Source: Planctomycetota bacterium
GTDB lineage: Bacteria > Planctomycetota > GCA-2746535
Length of the DNA: 64,000 bases
Assembly: GCA_002746535.1 (NCBI GenBank)
Contig: NVWA01000084.1
Coordinates: forward strand, 1 to 64,000
Direction: 5' to 3'
Shown: in pieces, positions 55,635 to 64,000 of the stretch
Layout: each line of letters begins with the position of its first letter
How positions within the stretch are numbered: position 1 is the first letter of the stretch
Translations under genes and position numbers: made by a program
Notes under the pieces: generated by a model
Told to the model about the DNA's origin: nothing
What the model saw: the letters and a program-made list of their open reading frames with translations, nothing else
The model's database searches: none

Positions 55635-56623
55635 AACTAAAATCGATTTTTTTAATTTGCCTACTATTAAGCACAATACTTAATCATGTTGCTGCTGAAG
55701 ACCCAGTCAATGTCATAAAAGATAATTCGAAAAAAAATCCGAATGTAAATATTGGCTATTTAACACCTGTCAAGCTATACTCAGTACATTATGCCAATGC
55801 GCTAGAATCATTATTGAAATCAATCAATCAACAAACAACCGTCAGAATAAATGTTGTCCCGGTGATGATACAAAGTTTAGATGACGAGAGATTATTTGAA
55901 TGCCCTTTTTTATATTTCAATCTTGGTCATAAATTAAAGTGGGAATGGACAGAATCTGAAAAAGGAAATCTAAAAAAATATTTGGAACGCGGTGGATTCA
56001 TTTATATTGATGCTGGCATCAAAGCAGATTTTTTAAAAAATAGTCGTTACCAAAATCACAGTTTTGCGGAATGGAAACCATCCAAAGAATTAGTTGAATT
56101 ATTTGCTGATATTTTTCCAAATAAAAAATTCAAACCACTTCCAAAAACACATGAAATATTCAAAACTTACAAACCAGGTTTACCAGATGATTCAAAACTA
56201 CCTCTGACGGTTAAAGATTTTGTTATCAAAGAAAAATGGCCTGGCGGAACTTATTCAATTGTTGGAATGAAAGTCAAGAAGAGACTAGCCATTATCGCGT
56301 CACCTATCGTTGCGATGGGCTGGGGCAGAACACCGGATGGTCGATGGTCTGGAAACATCATGTTAAGAATCAGAGAATCAGGAAAAGACTTAAGTAACAC
56401 CTTAAACGTCGCCTCTTATGACGGCAATAAATTCGCCATTACAAAAGAAGACGGAACCAATGATTTTGTTTTTGTAAAATCCAGCAAACCGGCATGGGTA
56501 CATGAAGGAACTGGAAAATGGCGATTATACAAATACTATGGTGGCAACGAAATAAACGACTTCACACATAAATTCTTTACTCAATTAGGCACAAATATAA
56601 TTTTTTATTCATTAACCCATTAA
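55631..56623 (+). CDS. DUF4159-family secreted protein
   Basis: A 330-residue protein with a signal peptide (IFLICLLLSTILNHVAA). The fold resembles the GATase1-like DUF4159 domain. LFECPFLYFNLGHKLKW and LKKYLERGGFIYIDAGI match the family pattern in which a Gly-rich strand follows a long helix. DUF4159 proteins commonly sit beside MoxR/VWA genes, as here (20-bp gap to moxR). It is thought to act at the envelope; the ligand is unknown. Confidence 0.82.
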   Translation: MKLKSIFLICLLLSTILNHVAAEDPVNVIKDNSKKNPNVNIGYLTPVKLYSVHYANALESLLKSINQQTTVRINVVPVMIQSLDDERLFECPFLYFNLGHKLKWEWTESEKGNLKKYLERGGFIYIDAGIKADFLKNSRYQNHSFAEWKPSKELVELFADIFPNKKFKPLPKTHEIFKTYKPGLPDDSKLPLTVKDFVIKEKWPGGTYSIVGMKVKKRLAIIASPIVAMGWGRTPDGRWSGNIMLRIRESGKDLSNTLNVASYDGNKFAITKEDGTNDFVFVKSSKPAWVHEGTGKWRLYKYYGGNEINDFTHKFFTQLGTNIIFYSLTH

Positions 56624-56642
56624 TCAAAGGAAATAAACATTA

Positions 56643-57635
56643 ATGACTGCTGACTCAAACAACATGAATGAATTAATTCAAAATAGCAAATCTACTTTTA
56701 CTAAAATATTTGATGAATTATCAAAAGCCGTTATTGGTCAAGAAGAAACCTTAGAACATATAATCATTACGCTGATTGGTGGTGGGCATGGTTTATTAAT
56801 TGGTGTACCCGGCTTAGGCAAAACAATGATAGTAAAAACGATAGCAAAAATATTTGATTTGAATTTTAAAAGAATTCAGTTTACACCGGACCTTATGCCG
56901 GCAGATATCATTGGTACCGATATTCTAGAAGAAGATAAAATGACCGGCAAAAGAGAAATCAAATTTGTCAAAGGACCCGTCTTTACTAATATTTTATTAG
57001 CCGACGAAATCAATCGTACACCTCCTAAAACTCAAGCGGCTTTATTAGAGGCTATGGGAGAAAACCAAGTAACTGCCAGTGGTAATACTTTTATTTTAGA
57101 ACCACCATTTTTTACATTGGCTTCTCAAAATCCTATTGAACAAGAAGGTACTTATCCATTACCAGAAGCTCAACTAGATCGGTTCTTAATGAGCATTCAA
57201 CTAGACTACCTACCTCTAGAACATGAAATCAAAATGGTACAAATGACAACAAGCAATACACCAATGGAAGTCAACACCGTGATTACAGCTGAAGAAATAA
57301 TCGCCATTCAAGCTCTAGTCAAAGAAATTCCTGTGCCTGATAATATTTTAGAATATGCCGTATCACTCGCCTACTCAACTAGACCAAACACAAAACATTC
57401 CTCAGAAACAGCAAATAAATATGTTAGATATGGGGCAGGCTCAAGAGCTTCTCAAGCTTTAATTACGGCTTCAAAAGCGAAAGCACTTATGGATGGACGC
57501 GTAAATGCTTCTATTGAGGATGTGAAAGCAATTGCTAAACCTGTTTTAAGACACAGAATTGCTTTGAACTTTAAAGCAAATGCTGATGGAATTCAATTGG
57601 ATGATTTATTAAATGAATGGATTAATAAAAATTAA
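56643..57635 (+). CDS. MoxR-family AAA+ ATPase
   Basis: A 330-residue cytoplasmic AAA+ chaperone. Walker A is GVPGLGKT near residue 62, Walker B LLADEINRTPPKTQAALLE, and sensor-1/arginine-finger region SQNPIEQEGTYPLPEAQLDRF. The C-terminal helical lid follows. MoxR proteins insert metal or remodel VWA-domain partners; the DUF58 and BatA-like genes that follow are the expected partners. Stop and next start are immediately adjacent (TAAATG). Confidence 0.93.
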   Translation: MTADSNNMNELIQNSKSTFTKIFDELSKAVIGQEETLEHIIITLIGGGHGLLIGVPGLGKTMIVKTIAKIFDLNFKRIQFTPDLMPADIIGTDILEEDKMTGKREIKFVKGPVFTNILLADEINRTPPKTQAALLEAMGENQVTASGNTFILEPPFFTLASQNPIEQEGTYPLPEAQLDRFLMSIQLDYLPLEHEIKMVQMTTSNTPMEVNTVITAEEIIAIQALVKEIPVPDNILEYAVSLAYSTRPNTKHSSETANKYVRYGAGSRASQALITASKAKALMDGRVNASIEDVKAIAKPVLRHRIALNFKANADGIQLDDLLNEWINKN

Positions 57636-58553
57636 ATGACAACGGATCCTTATGAACATCTCGACCCATCGGTATTAAACGCCATGGATGATGTCGAACT
57701 AATGGTCAAATCAGTTGTCAACGGATACCTTTCTGGCATTCATAAAAGTTTATACCAAGGCTCTGGGTTAGAATTTATTCAGTACCGTAATTATACTCAA
57801 GGCGATGATCTAAAATTCATTGATTGGAAAGCCGCAGCCAGAACAGATAAAATCTATACAAAAGTATTTCAAGAAGAAACAAATATGGATTGCCACATTC
57901 TTTTAGATTGCTCGGCATCAATGGAATATGGAAGTAAGTCCAATACAAATGAGAATACTATATCAAAATTACAATACATGAAGATTGCCGCATCATGCCT
58001 AACATATTTTATCTACAAGCAAGGAGATAAAATTGGTTGCACCGGATTTTCTGACGATATCGACCATCACATAGATGCCTCAAATAAAAAAGAACATCTA
58101 GAAAATATTTTAGCCAACATATCAAACTCAACGGCTAAGGGCAAAGGTCTTTCAGATAAAATAGAAGACTTCATTGCATCCTCACTTCATAATCGCGGCA
58201 TTGTTATCATGTTTTCAGACTGCTTACACGAAGAAAACAGAGTTATCGATTTATTAAAATTACTAAGCCATAGTAATTACGAATGCATTTTAATTAATTT
58301 ATTTCATCAAGATGAAGTTGATTTCCCTTTTGCAGGATCAAAAGTATTCATCGATTCAGAAACTGAAGATTTTATAGTCACCTCCCCTGAATTAATAAAA
58401 GAAGATTATTTAAAAGAATTCAAAACCTTTCAAGAAAATATAAGAAGCCAATGTATTCAACATAAAATTGAGCCTTTGACGATTAGTACAAAATTAAATC
58501 TTGGCGAAGTCTTCAATCAATACATACGATTCAGAAATGGTATTTATAAATGA
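57636..58553 (+). CDS. DUF58 protein with von Willebrand A-like fold
   Basis: A 305-residue cytoplasmic protein. The DUF58 signature is complete: GIHKSLYQGSGLEF, YTQGDDLKFIDWKAAART, and a metal-ion-dependent adhesion site DCSASM near residue 88. It is the usual partner of MoxR ATPases. It overlaps the next gene by four bases, so translation is coupled. Confidence 0.92.
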   Translation: MTTDPYEHLDPSVLNAMDDVELMVKSVVNGYLSGIHKSLYQGSGLEFIQYRNYTQGDDLKFIDWKAAARTDKIYTKVFQEETNMDCHILLDCSASMEYGSKSNTNENTISKLQYMKIAASCLTYFIYKQGDKIGCTGFSDDIDHHIDASNKKEHLENILANISNSTAKGKGLSDKIEDFIASSLHNRGIVIMFSDCLHEENRVIDLLKLLSHSNYECILINLFHQDEVDFPFAGSKVFIDSETEDFIVTSPELIKEDYLKEFKTFQENIRSQCIQHKIEPLTISTKLNLGEVFNQYIRFRNGIYK

Positions 58554-60529
58554 ATATCATATTCTCAAATCCAGCATTTCTTTATTTCATACCACTTATA
58601 ACCGTTCCTTTTATCCTGCACTTGATCAGTAGAGATTTGCCATCAAAATTATTTTTCCCGGCCATTAGATTTATTAAGGTAGGTAAGATCCCTGTCAATG
58701 AAAAGCGAAAACTAAGAGATATTTTATTAATGCTAGCTAGAGTATTAATTATTTTAGCAATAATTCTTATTTGCTCCGACCCTTCTTTCAAAAAAGAGAC
58801 CGCCAACATCAATAAAAGAGCCGTCGTTATTTTCGACACATCAATTGCAGCTTTTCACAAGAGCTATATGAATAAAATAAATGAAAAATTAAGTGAGATT
58901 GAGATCAACCAAAATCAATCCGTATTATTCATTGAATCAAGCAACCATATCAAATCTGATAAAACAAATGCTGATATAAACTTAAACTCTTTTTACAATA
59001 CTCTCCAACCCTCACAAGAATCACCAAATCATTATGATGCATTTGTGAAGGCTAGTGAATTTCTAAATGATCAAAAGGGTACCATATATATTGTAAGTAA
59101 TTTTGATATTCATGGATTCGAACAAATTAACAAACAATTATTTCATCCAGAAACAAAAATTACATTCATAGAAATTCCACTTTCAGCACAAAACAAAACT
59201 TTAGTCTCTGCATTAGCAACCACATCACAAAAAAATAAAAATAATTCCACACGAATATCTATTAAAATAAATAACAACAATCATTCAGAAGAAAAAACAA
59301 CCGTTAAAATATTCTCAACAAAACTTCTTGATGAAAAAGAAGTATCACTAAAAATTGGAGAAACAGATGTCGTTATTTTCGATTTAGAGATTGAAGCCGG
59401 CACACCTCTTATGGTTACAATTCCAAACGATGACTTTTCTCCTGATAATAATTACTTCCTAAGATCCCCTAATCTTGCAACAATTGATATTCTTCTAATA
59501 TCAGATCCAAACTCACCAATAGAATCGTTATTCTTTAGCGAAGCACTCAATGTTAGCAGCCAGAACCAATCACAAAATATGAACATCATGAATGAAACTC
59601 CTAAAAAATTATTCTTAAGTAATTATGAATCATTAGATTTCATTATTATTTCAGGGTGTGCCTATCAACTTAATGACAGGCAACTAACCAATATATTTAA
59701 AAGGTATAAAGCTGGAGCACATTTAATTTTAACACCTGGGAAATTATTTAGAAAAAATTTATCTAAGCTAAATGAATATGGATTAATAGCCCAAACCCCC
59801 ATTAAAAAAATTGGAGGCGAATATGATATTACGCCCTACTTCATTACAAATATAAAAATTGATTCTTCGTGGTTAAAAATATTTAAAAAAACATCAAACG
59901 ATTTTCTATCAATACCAATCAAACAATATATAAAACTGAGATCTTCTCAATCTTCTGAAGTACTTTTAGAGGTTGAAAACCATGATCCCTTTTTAGTAAT
60001 CAATCGTCAAAATTCTGGTATCTCATTTTTATTTAGTATCAATTTAATTCCGGCGTGGTCAGATTTACCTATCACCCCCATATTTCTACCGCTATTACAT
60101 CAAATAATTACGGTCACCTACTCTGATACACATAAGTCACAAATAAAGGCTATGACCCCCGGTAGTAGCTATAAATTAGTTGAGAATGAAGAATTGTTAG
60201 TATATCAAGGTTTAGAATCCTCTAAAATCACTTCGTCGAAGGACCCTTTTATCAAACTTACAACCCCCGGATGTTATTACAATCTCAGCAGTACTTTAAA
60301 TGTAAATTCGTCTAGAGATCATTCTAACCCCGATATTCTGTCTAAATTTGAATTTATTTCACAAGTAAAACATAATAAAATTAAAAAAACAATTCAAAAT
60401 TCTGATTCTATCGATAACAAGATGTGGGCGAATTTATGTTATTTACTATTATTACTATTCGCAATTGAAACAATTCTGCATGGCCTAAAACCAAAACTTA
60501 ACATGCATACAAATTTAGAAGAAAACTGA
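58550..60529 (+). CDS. BatA-like membrane protein (aerotolerance regulator N-terminal type)
   Basis: A 659-residue protein. The N-terminus FSNPAFLYFIPLITVPFIL plus FPAIRFI is the BatA/aerotolerance-regulator membrane module. A second hydrophobic helix lies at about 60-80, followed by a large periplasmic region with a VWA-like start (RAVVIFDTSIAAF; the DxSxS site reads DTSIA, so metal binding is doubtful). A GATase-like stretch DFIIISGC is near 365, and a C-terminal helix (MWANLCYLLLLLFAIETIL) anchors it. It shares one base with the next start (TGATG). Confidence 0.83.
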   Translation: MNIIFSNPAFLYFIPLITVPFILHLISRDLPSKLFFPAIRFIKVGKIPVNEKRKLRDILLMLARVLIILAIILICSDPSFKKETANINKRAVVIFDTSIAAFHKSYMNKINEKLSEIEINQNQSVLFIESSNHIKSDKTNADINLNSFYNTLQPSQESPNHYDAFVKASEFLNDQKGTIYIVSNFDIHGFEQINKQLFHPETKITFIEIPLSAQNKTLVSALATTSQKNKNNSTRISIKINNNNHSEEKTTVKIFSTKLLDEKEVSLKIGETDVVIFDLEIEAGTPLMVTIPNDDFSPDNNYFLRSPNLATIDILLISDPNSPIESLFFSEALNVSSQNQSQNMNIMNETPKKLFLSNYESLDFIIISGCAYQLNDRQLTNIFKRYKAGAHLILTPGKLFRKNLSKLNEYGLIAQTPIKKIGGEYDITPYFITNIKIDSSWLKIFKKTSNDFLSIPIKQYIKLRSSQSSEVLLEVENHDPFLVINRQNSGISFLFSINLIPAWSDLPITPIFLPLLHQIITVTYSDTHKSQIKAMTPGSSYKLVENEELLVYQGLESSKITSSKDPFIKLTTPGCYYNLSSTLNVNSSRDHSNPDILSKFEFISQVKHNKIKKTIQNSDSIDNKMWANLCYLLLLLFAIETILHGLKPKLNMHTNLEEN

Positions 60530-63500
60530 TGGAAATAATTACTCGATTTTTAAAAAGAGTAAATAGCAAGAGACAATTATATCATGCTACTTTTGTATTA
60601 TTAATTTCATTGATAATAGCATCAGGTTTATTGTGCATATTGTCGTTGCTAAATCAGAGTATATTTTTTCAAGAAAAAACATCCTTCATTATTCTAAGCA
60701 TTTCTATATTGATTTTAACTGTGGGCATACTTTCTGCATTAGGGACAATATTTTCTAGAATTAAAAATTATGCAAACGTATCACAACTTATTGAAAATGA
60801 GAATAGAATTTTTAGAGACTCACTGAATGGATCCGCCTTTATAATTGATCAAAGCAATTCTTCTTCCCAGATATCGGAACTAGAACAATTAATGATTCAT
60901 ACAACAAAGAATAAAATTCATAATAATAGTTTTAATTTATCTTTTCTAAAGCCGACCCATTTTAATAAATTGTTAGGCATCGGATTACCCCTAATTTTGA
61001 TTTGCATAACAACATCCCTATTATTCAATAATTTATCTCTTAAAGCGTATTGGGCCGCCAAAGATATTTATAGTGGAACAAGCACCTATTTCGCAATCAC
61101 ACCTGGGGATGCAACTATCAGAACAGGTTCGACACTACAAGTTAAGGTGAAATTAAATAGAGAACAACGCATTGGTGCACCTCTTTATATTTTTATCAAT
61201 CAAAATGACCAATACGAAAAATTTGCATTAACCCATAAAGGCGACAACAATTACATTTTCAACATTTATAGCATAGAGAATAACTGCAATTACTATATCA
61301 ACAATTACACCAATACTTCTAGCATTCATTCTATAAATGTTTACGAATTGCCGAAATTTAAAACTAAAAAAATTACGGTATCACCACCCCACTACACTAG
61401 AATAAAATCAAGTATACACAATGAAGGTGAATACTTAACAGTGCCAGAAAACAGTTCAATACTAATTGAATTTGAAACTAACAAACCCGTCAATGCTTTT
61501 ATTCAATTTTCGAATAACACCCAACCATTTAAAGTTTCTAAAAATGGCCGATATTTTTATCAATGGCGAGTAAAGAAATACACTGAGTATTCAATATTGC
61601 TCAAAGATAAAAGTGGTCATGAATTCAAAACAGATCCCAACTGGATCATAGAAACAATACCGGATTTGCCTCCTATTGCAGATATCACCACACCAAAAGA
61701 TGATCAAAGTTATTATGGTGTGGAACGAATAAAGATCAGCACTGTTTTATATGACGACTATCAAGTCGATCATGCAAATCTTGTTTTTGATATTCCAAAT
61801 TTAGGAATAAAAAGAATTCCCATTAATTTTAAAAAAAATAAAAAGAATGGAATCACAATCAACAAAAATTTATATGTAAACTTACTGAATTTCAATTTAC
61901 AAAATGGACAAATAATATCTTATTATTTAGAAGCCGTTGACAATAAAAAGTTGGTTGCACAATTTGCTATTTCGGATGTGAAATTTTTAAATATTGTTCC
62001 TGGCAAAGTCGAAAGCAGTAAGAATGAAAAGAAAGGTGATAAGAAAAAGCAACAAAAGCAAGACTTTCGATTAGATGATTTATTTGCTGAAGCAAAAAAA
62101 ATCTACCGAAATTCCTTACCTTTAAAATTCGAACCTGACTTAGAAACTAAGAGAAATGAAATACTTGAATTTGGTAATTCCTTAGGTGATTTAAGAATTA
62201 ATATCAGTAAAAGAAATCAGCAACTGCAAAAGATAAGCGGCAGTAACAAATTAGGCCAAATATCCTATTTATTTGAAGATCTAATAGAGAAGATTGATTC
62301 TGCCGAAAAACAAATGAGAGATTTTGATATAACGAAGTCTATGCAAAATCAAATGAGAGGATTACAAAATATACATAAATTAATTAAATTGTTATCCAAA
62401 CCAAAAGAGAAAGCCAAAGGAGAAGAAAGTTCTTCCGATAAAAGCGAAAAAGAGAAAAAGAAGGATCAAAAGAAAAAACAGGATTTAAAAAAATCAATAA
62501 AAGATTTAGCCGAAAAACTGGAAGAAGCAAAACAAGCAAATGACAGTCTTAATCAAAAATTATCTAAATCAAATAATAAATTAGATAAAAATGAAAAAGA
62601 TTTTTTTACAAAAGAAAAAGAACAGATAAAAGAAGAGATCACTTCCATCAAAGATGAGATGCAAAAATTCAAGGAATTATTTCAAACCGCTGACATTCTT
62701 CAATCCGCAAATAAAGAATTACGCTCTGAAATAGATAAAATCAAAAAAGGGTTAAAACAAAACTCACTTCAACATTCTAAAAAATCTTCTTTCCTAATTG
62801 ACAAAGCATTAAAAAACTTAAATGAAATGTTGAAGCAAATCAATCAAAATGAATTCGATCAATTAGAATCTCAGATTAAAAAAATGATTGCCAAGCAACA
62901 GCAACTTAAAAAAGAAAGCAAAGCAACGGCAAACAATCCTGGGAAGCAAAAAGAATTATCGGAACAACAATCAAAGATGGCCCAAGATATAAAAGATTTC
63001 AAAAAAACGGCACAAAACACTCTTGATTCTATCGAAGATAAAGCACCGCAATCATTCAAAGAACTTGAAAAGACACTTGAACAATTAACAAAAGATAATC
63101 TTGAACGAAAAGCGAAAAAAGCTTCTAAATCAATTTTTTATGGAATGAAAAGTAAGGCGGAACAAGAACAGGATAAAATATTAAAGTCCTTAAGCAAGAC
63201 TCAGAAGGGCTTACAACAGGCTAAAAGTAAAATGCCCGATGTAAGTAAAGAGGCTTTATTGAAATCACTTCAAGACCTCGCCAAGCTTCAGAAAAAAGGC
63301 AAAAAGCAATCAGAAAACAAATCAGCCAAAGAACTAAAAGAGACAATTGAAAAAATGAATCAGAAAAAGACACCACAGTTTTTAAAAGACGTGATTAGGT
63401 TAGCGGAACAATTAAAAGATTCTAAACCTGGTGAAGCTGGAATTACCATTGCTGAATTAGTTCAAGAAACCATAAGTCTTGTTGAAGAAGAATTAAGAAA

Positions 63501-63615
63501 AATGGAATTCAACAAATTATTAAAAAAGAAAATTCAGCAACAATCAGCACCTGATAAATACAAAAAGATGGTAGAAAAATACTTTAAGAACTTAAGCCGA
63601 CAACCTTCTCAATAA
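60529..63615 (+). CDS. DUF4175-family membrane protein with long coiled coil
   Basis: A 1028-residue protein. Two N-terminal membrane helices (about 22-45 and 52-75) and a third (about 148-166) resemble the DUF4175 start. A beta-rich periplasmic region follows (about 185-490), with Ig-like strands and PPHYTRI. The C-terminal 500 residues are a Lys/Gln/Glu-rich coiled coil. DUF4175-like proteins are recurrent partners of MoxR/DUF58/BatA operons in planctomycetes and relatives. The coiled coil could span the periplasm or bind the peptidoglycan or outer membrane. It is the last gene of the operon; the next gene starts 42 bp later. Confidence 0.82.
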   Translation: MEIITRFLKRVNSKRQLYHATFVLLISLIIASGLLCILSLLNQSIFFQEKTSFIILSISILILTVGILSALGTIFSRIKNYANVSQLIENENRIFRDSLNGSAFIIDQSNSSSQISELEQLMIHTTKNKIHNNSFNLSFLKPTHFNKLLGIGLPLILICITTSLLFNNLSLKAYWAAKDIYSGTSTYFAITPGDATIRTGSTLQVKVKLNREQRIGAPLYIFINQNDQYEKFALTHKGDNNYIFNIYSIENNCNYYINNYTNTSSIHSINVYELPKFKTKKITVSPPHYTRIKSSIHNEGEYLTVPENSSILIEFETNKPVNAFIQFSNNTQPFKVSKNGRYFYQWRVKKYTEYSILLKDKSGHEFKTDPNWIIETIPDLPPIADITTPKDDQSYYGVERIKISTVLYDDYQVDHANLVFDIPNLGIKRIPINFKKNKKNGITINKNLYVNLLNFNLQNGQIISYYLEAVDNKKLVAQFAISDVKFLNIVPGKVESSKNEKKGDKKKQQKQDFRLDDLFAEAKKIYRNSLPLKFEPDLETKRNEILEFGNSLGDLRINISKRNQQLQKISGSNKLGQISYLFEDLIEKIDSAEKQMRDFDITKSMQNQMRGLQNIHKLIKLLSKPKEKAKGEESSSDKSEKEKKKDQKKKQDLKKSIKDLAEKLEEAKQANDSLNQKLSKSNNKLDKNEKDFFTKEKEQIKEEITSIKDEMQKFKELFQTADILQSANKELRSEIDKIKKGLKQNSLQHSKKSSFLIDKALKNLNEMLKQINQNEFDQLESQIKKMIAKQQQLKKESKATANNPGKQKELSEQQSKMAQDIKDFKKTAQNTLDSIEDKAPQSFKELEKTLEQLTKDNLERKAKKASKSIFYGMKSKAEQEQDKILKSLSKTQKGLQQAKSKMPDVSKEALLKSLQDLAKLQKKGKKQSENKSAKELKETIEKMNQKKTPQFLKDVIRLAEQLKDSKPGEAGITIAELVQETISLVEEELRKMEFNKLLKKKIQQQSAPDKYKKMVEKYFKNLSRQPSQ

Positions 63616-63657
63616 CAAAATAAATATCTTTTTTACAATTTTTAACATAAATTAAAT

Positions 63658-64000
63658 ATGTCACCTGGCTCACATTTCATTATCAGCTGGATAGGATCAG
63701 CAACTTTTTTAAAAGAGCGACGCGAAAGAATCCTAGTAGCTTGTGCTGGTTTAGCGCCAGATCTAGATGGTGCTGGAATAATAATTGATTTCATCACAGG
63801 TACGACTAATTACTACCAAGAATTTCACCATTATGCTGGTCATTCAATATTGTCGGCAATTATTTTTACTTTACTGGCAACTATCATTGCAAAGAATCAA
63901 AAACTCCTTGTATGCTCACTAACATTCCTAGTCGTACATATACACTATCTTTGTGATATAGTTGGATCAAAAGGACCTGATGGTTTTCATTGGCCTCTAT
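63658..64000 (+). CDS. membrane-bound metal-dependent hydrolase (YdjM/DUF457-like), partial
   Basis: An open frame of at least 114 codons that runs off the window. It begins MSPGSHFIISWIGSA, has CAGLAPDLDGAG near residue 37, HHYAGHSI near 60, a hydrophobic helix, and HYLCDIVGSKGPDGFHWPL at the end. Conserved His and Asp clusters between membrane helices (PDLDG, HxxxH, HxxxD) match the YdjM/LexA-regulated and DUF457-type integral-membrane hydrolases. The substrate is unknown. The C-terminus lies outside the window. Confidence 0.75.
   Translation, partial: MSPGSHFIISWIGSATFLKERRERILVACAGLAPDLDGAGIIIDFITGTTNYYQEFHHYAGHSILSAIIFTLLATIIAKNQKLLVCSLTFLVVHIHYLCDIVGSKGPDGFHWPL

Noticed and set aside
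1..64000. CRISPR arrays, prophage or complete insertion sequences
   Set aside because: No regularly spaced repeat-spacer pattern, transposase, integrase or phage structural gene was found on either strand.

Overview
The window is AT-rich (roughly one third GC by eye), densely coded bacterial DNA. The gene content points to the PVC superphylum, with Lentisphaerota the most plausible guess. The evidence is two type I sulfatases, several large Ser/Thr kinases carrying PVC-style accessory domains, a MoxR/DUF58/BatA/DUF4175 operon with a DUF4159 gene and HEAT-repeat proteins, DUF4202, a DUF5117/DUF4953-type metalloprotease lipoprotein, and many secreted proteins of unknown function. FliS implies flagella. 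The NAD-type formate dehydrogenase and the carbohydrate genes suggest a heterotroph feeding on polysaccharides, probably marine. No 16S rRNA lies in the window, so the taxonomy is inference.

Layout. 1-300: phased short repeats, a terminator and a LacI-controlled promoter with two operator copies. 301-4740: sugar catabolic operon (LacI regulator, TIM-barrel isomerase, Gfo/Idh/MocA dehydrogenase, SDR, KDPG aldolase). 4877-5754: small conserved protein coupled to nadD. 5808-6200: nested inverted-repeat element. 6303-8603: Usp protein plus ArsB/NhaD-type transporter. 8897-11600: secreted protein with a zinc-knuckle tail, then a sulfatase. 11602-15968 (minus): two-gene formate dehydrogenase. 16158-26396: secreted HEAT protein with a degenerate peptidase, beta-helix protein, GH94-like phosphorylase, metalloprotease lipoprotein, EEP-family phosphatase/nuclease. 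26525-26682: tRNA-Val and tRNA-Asp. 26956-35119: thrH, fliS, a kinase with MshEN-like repeats, L28, M24 peptidase, FetB-like permease, DUF2314-like protein, MFS transporter. 35185-37052: small RHH-like regulator with an 18-bp palindromic operator, and comM. 37502-45754: PP2C phosphatase, second sulfatase, outer-membrane barrel, giant kinase with TPR-like and FGE-like domains. 45925-53032: small membrane protein, AGCS symporter with a large inserted domain, ArgH-fold protein lacking its catalytic motifs, secreted protein, glycosyltransferase, DUF4202. 53238-63615: a short leader ORF followed by a six-gene MoxR operon. 63658-64000: start of a membrane metal-dependent hydrolase.

How they work together. 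The sugar operon looks substrate-induced: LacI would release its two operators, and the enzymes would isomerise and oxidise a sugar acid towards a KDPG-type aldol cleavage, though no sugar kinase is present. The kinases and the SpoIIE-like phosphatase suggest Ser/Thr phospho-signalling. The terminal operon is a probable MoxR chaperone/VWA envelope-maintenance module. The observations most worth a second look are the ArgH-fold protein that has lost its signatures, the symporter with a domain inserted at its first membrane segment, the kinase fused to GspE/MshEN-like repeats, the nested repeat element, and the twin LacI operators.
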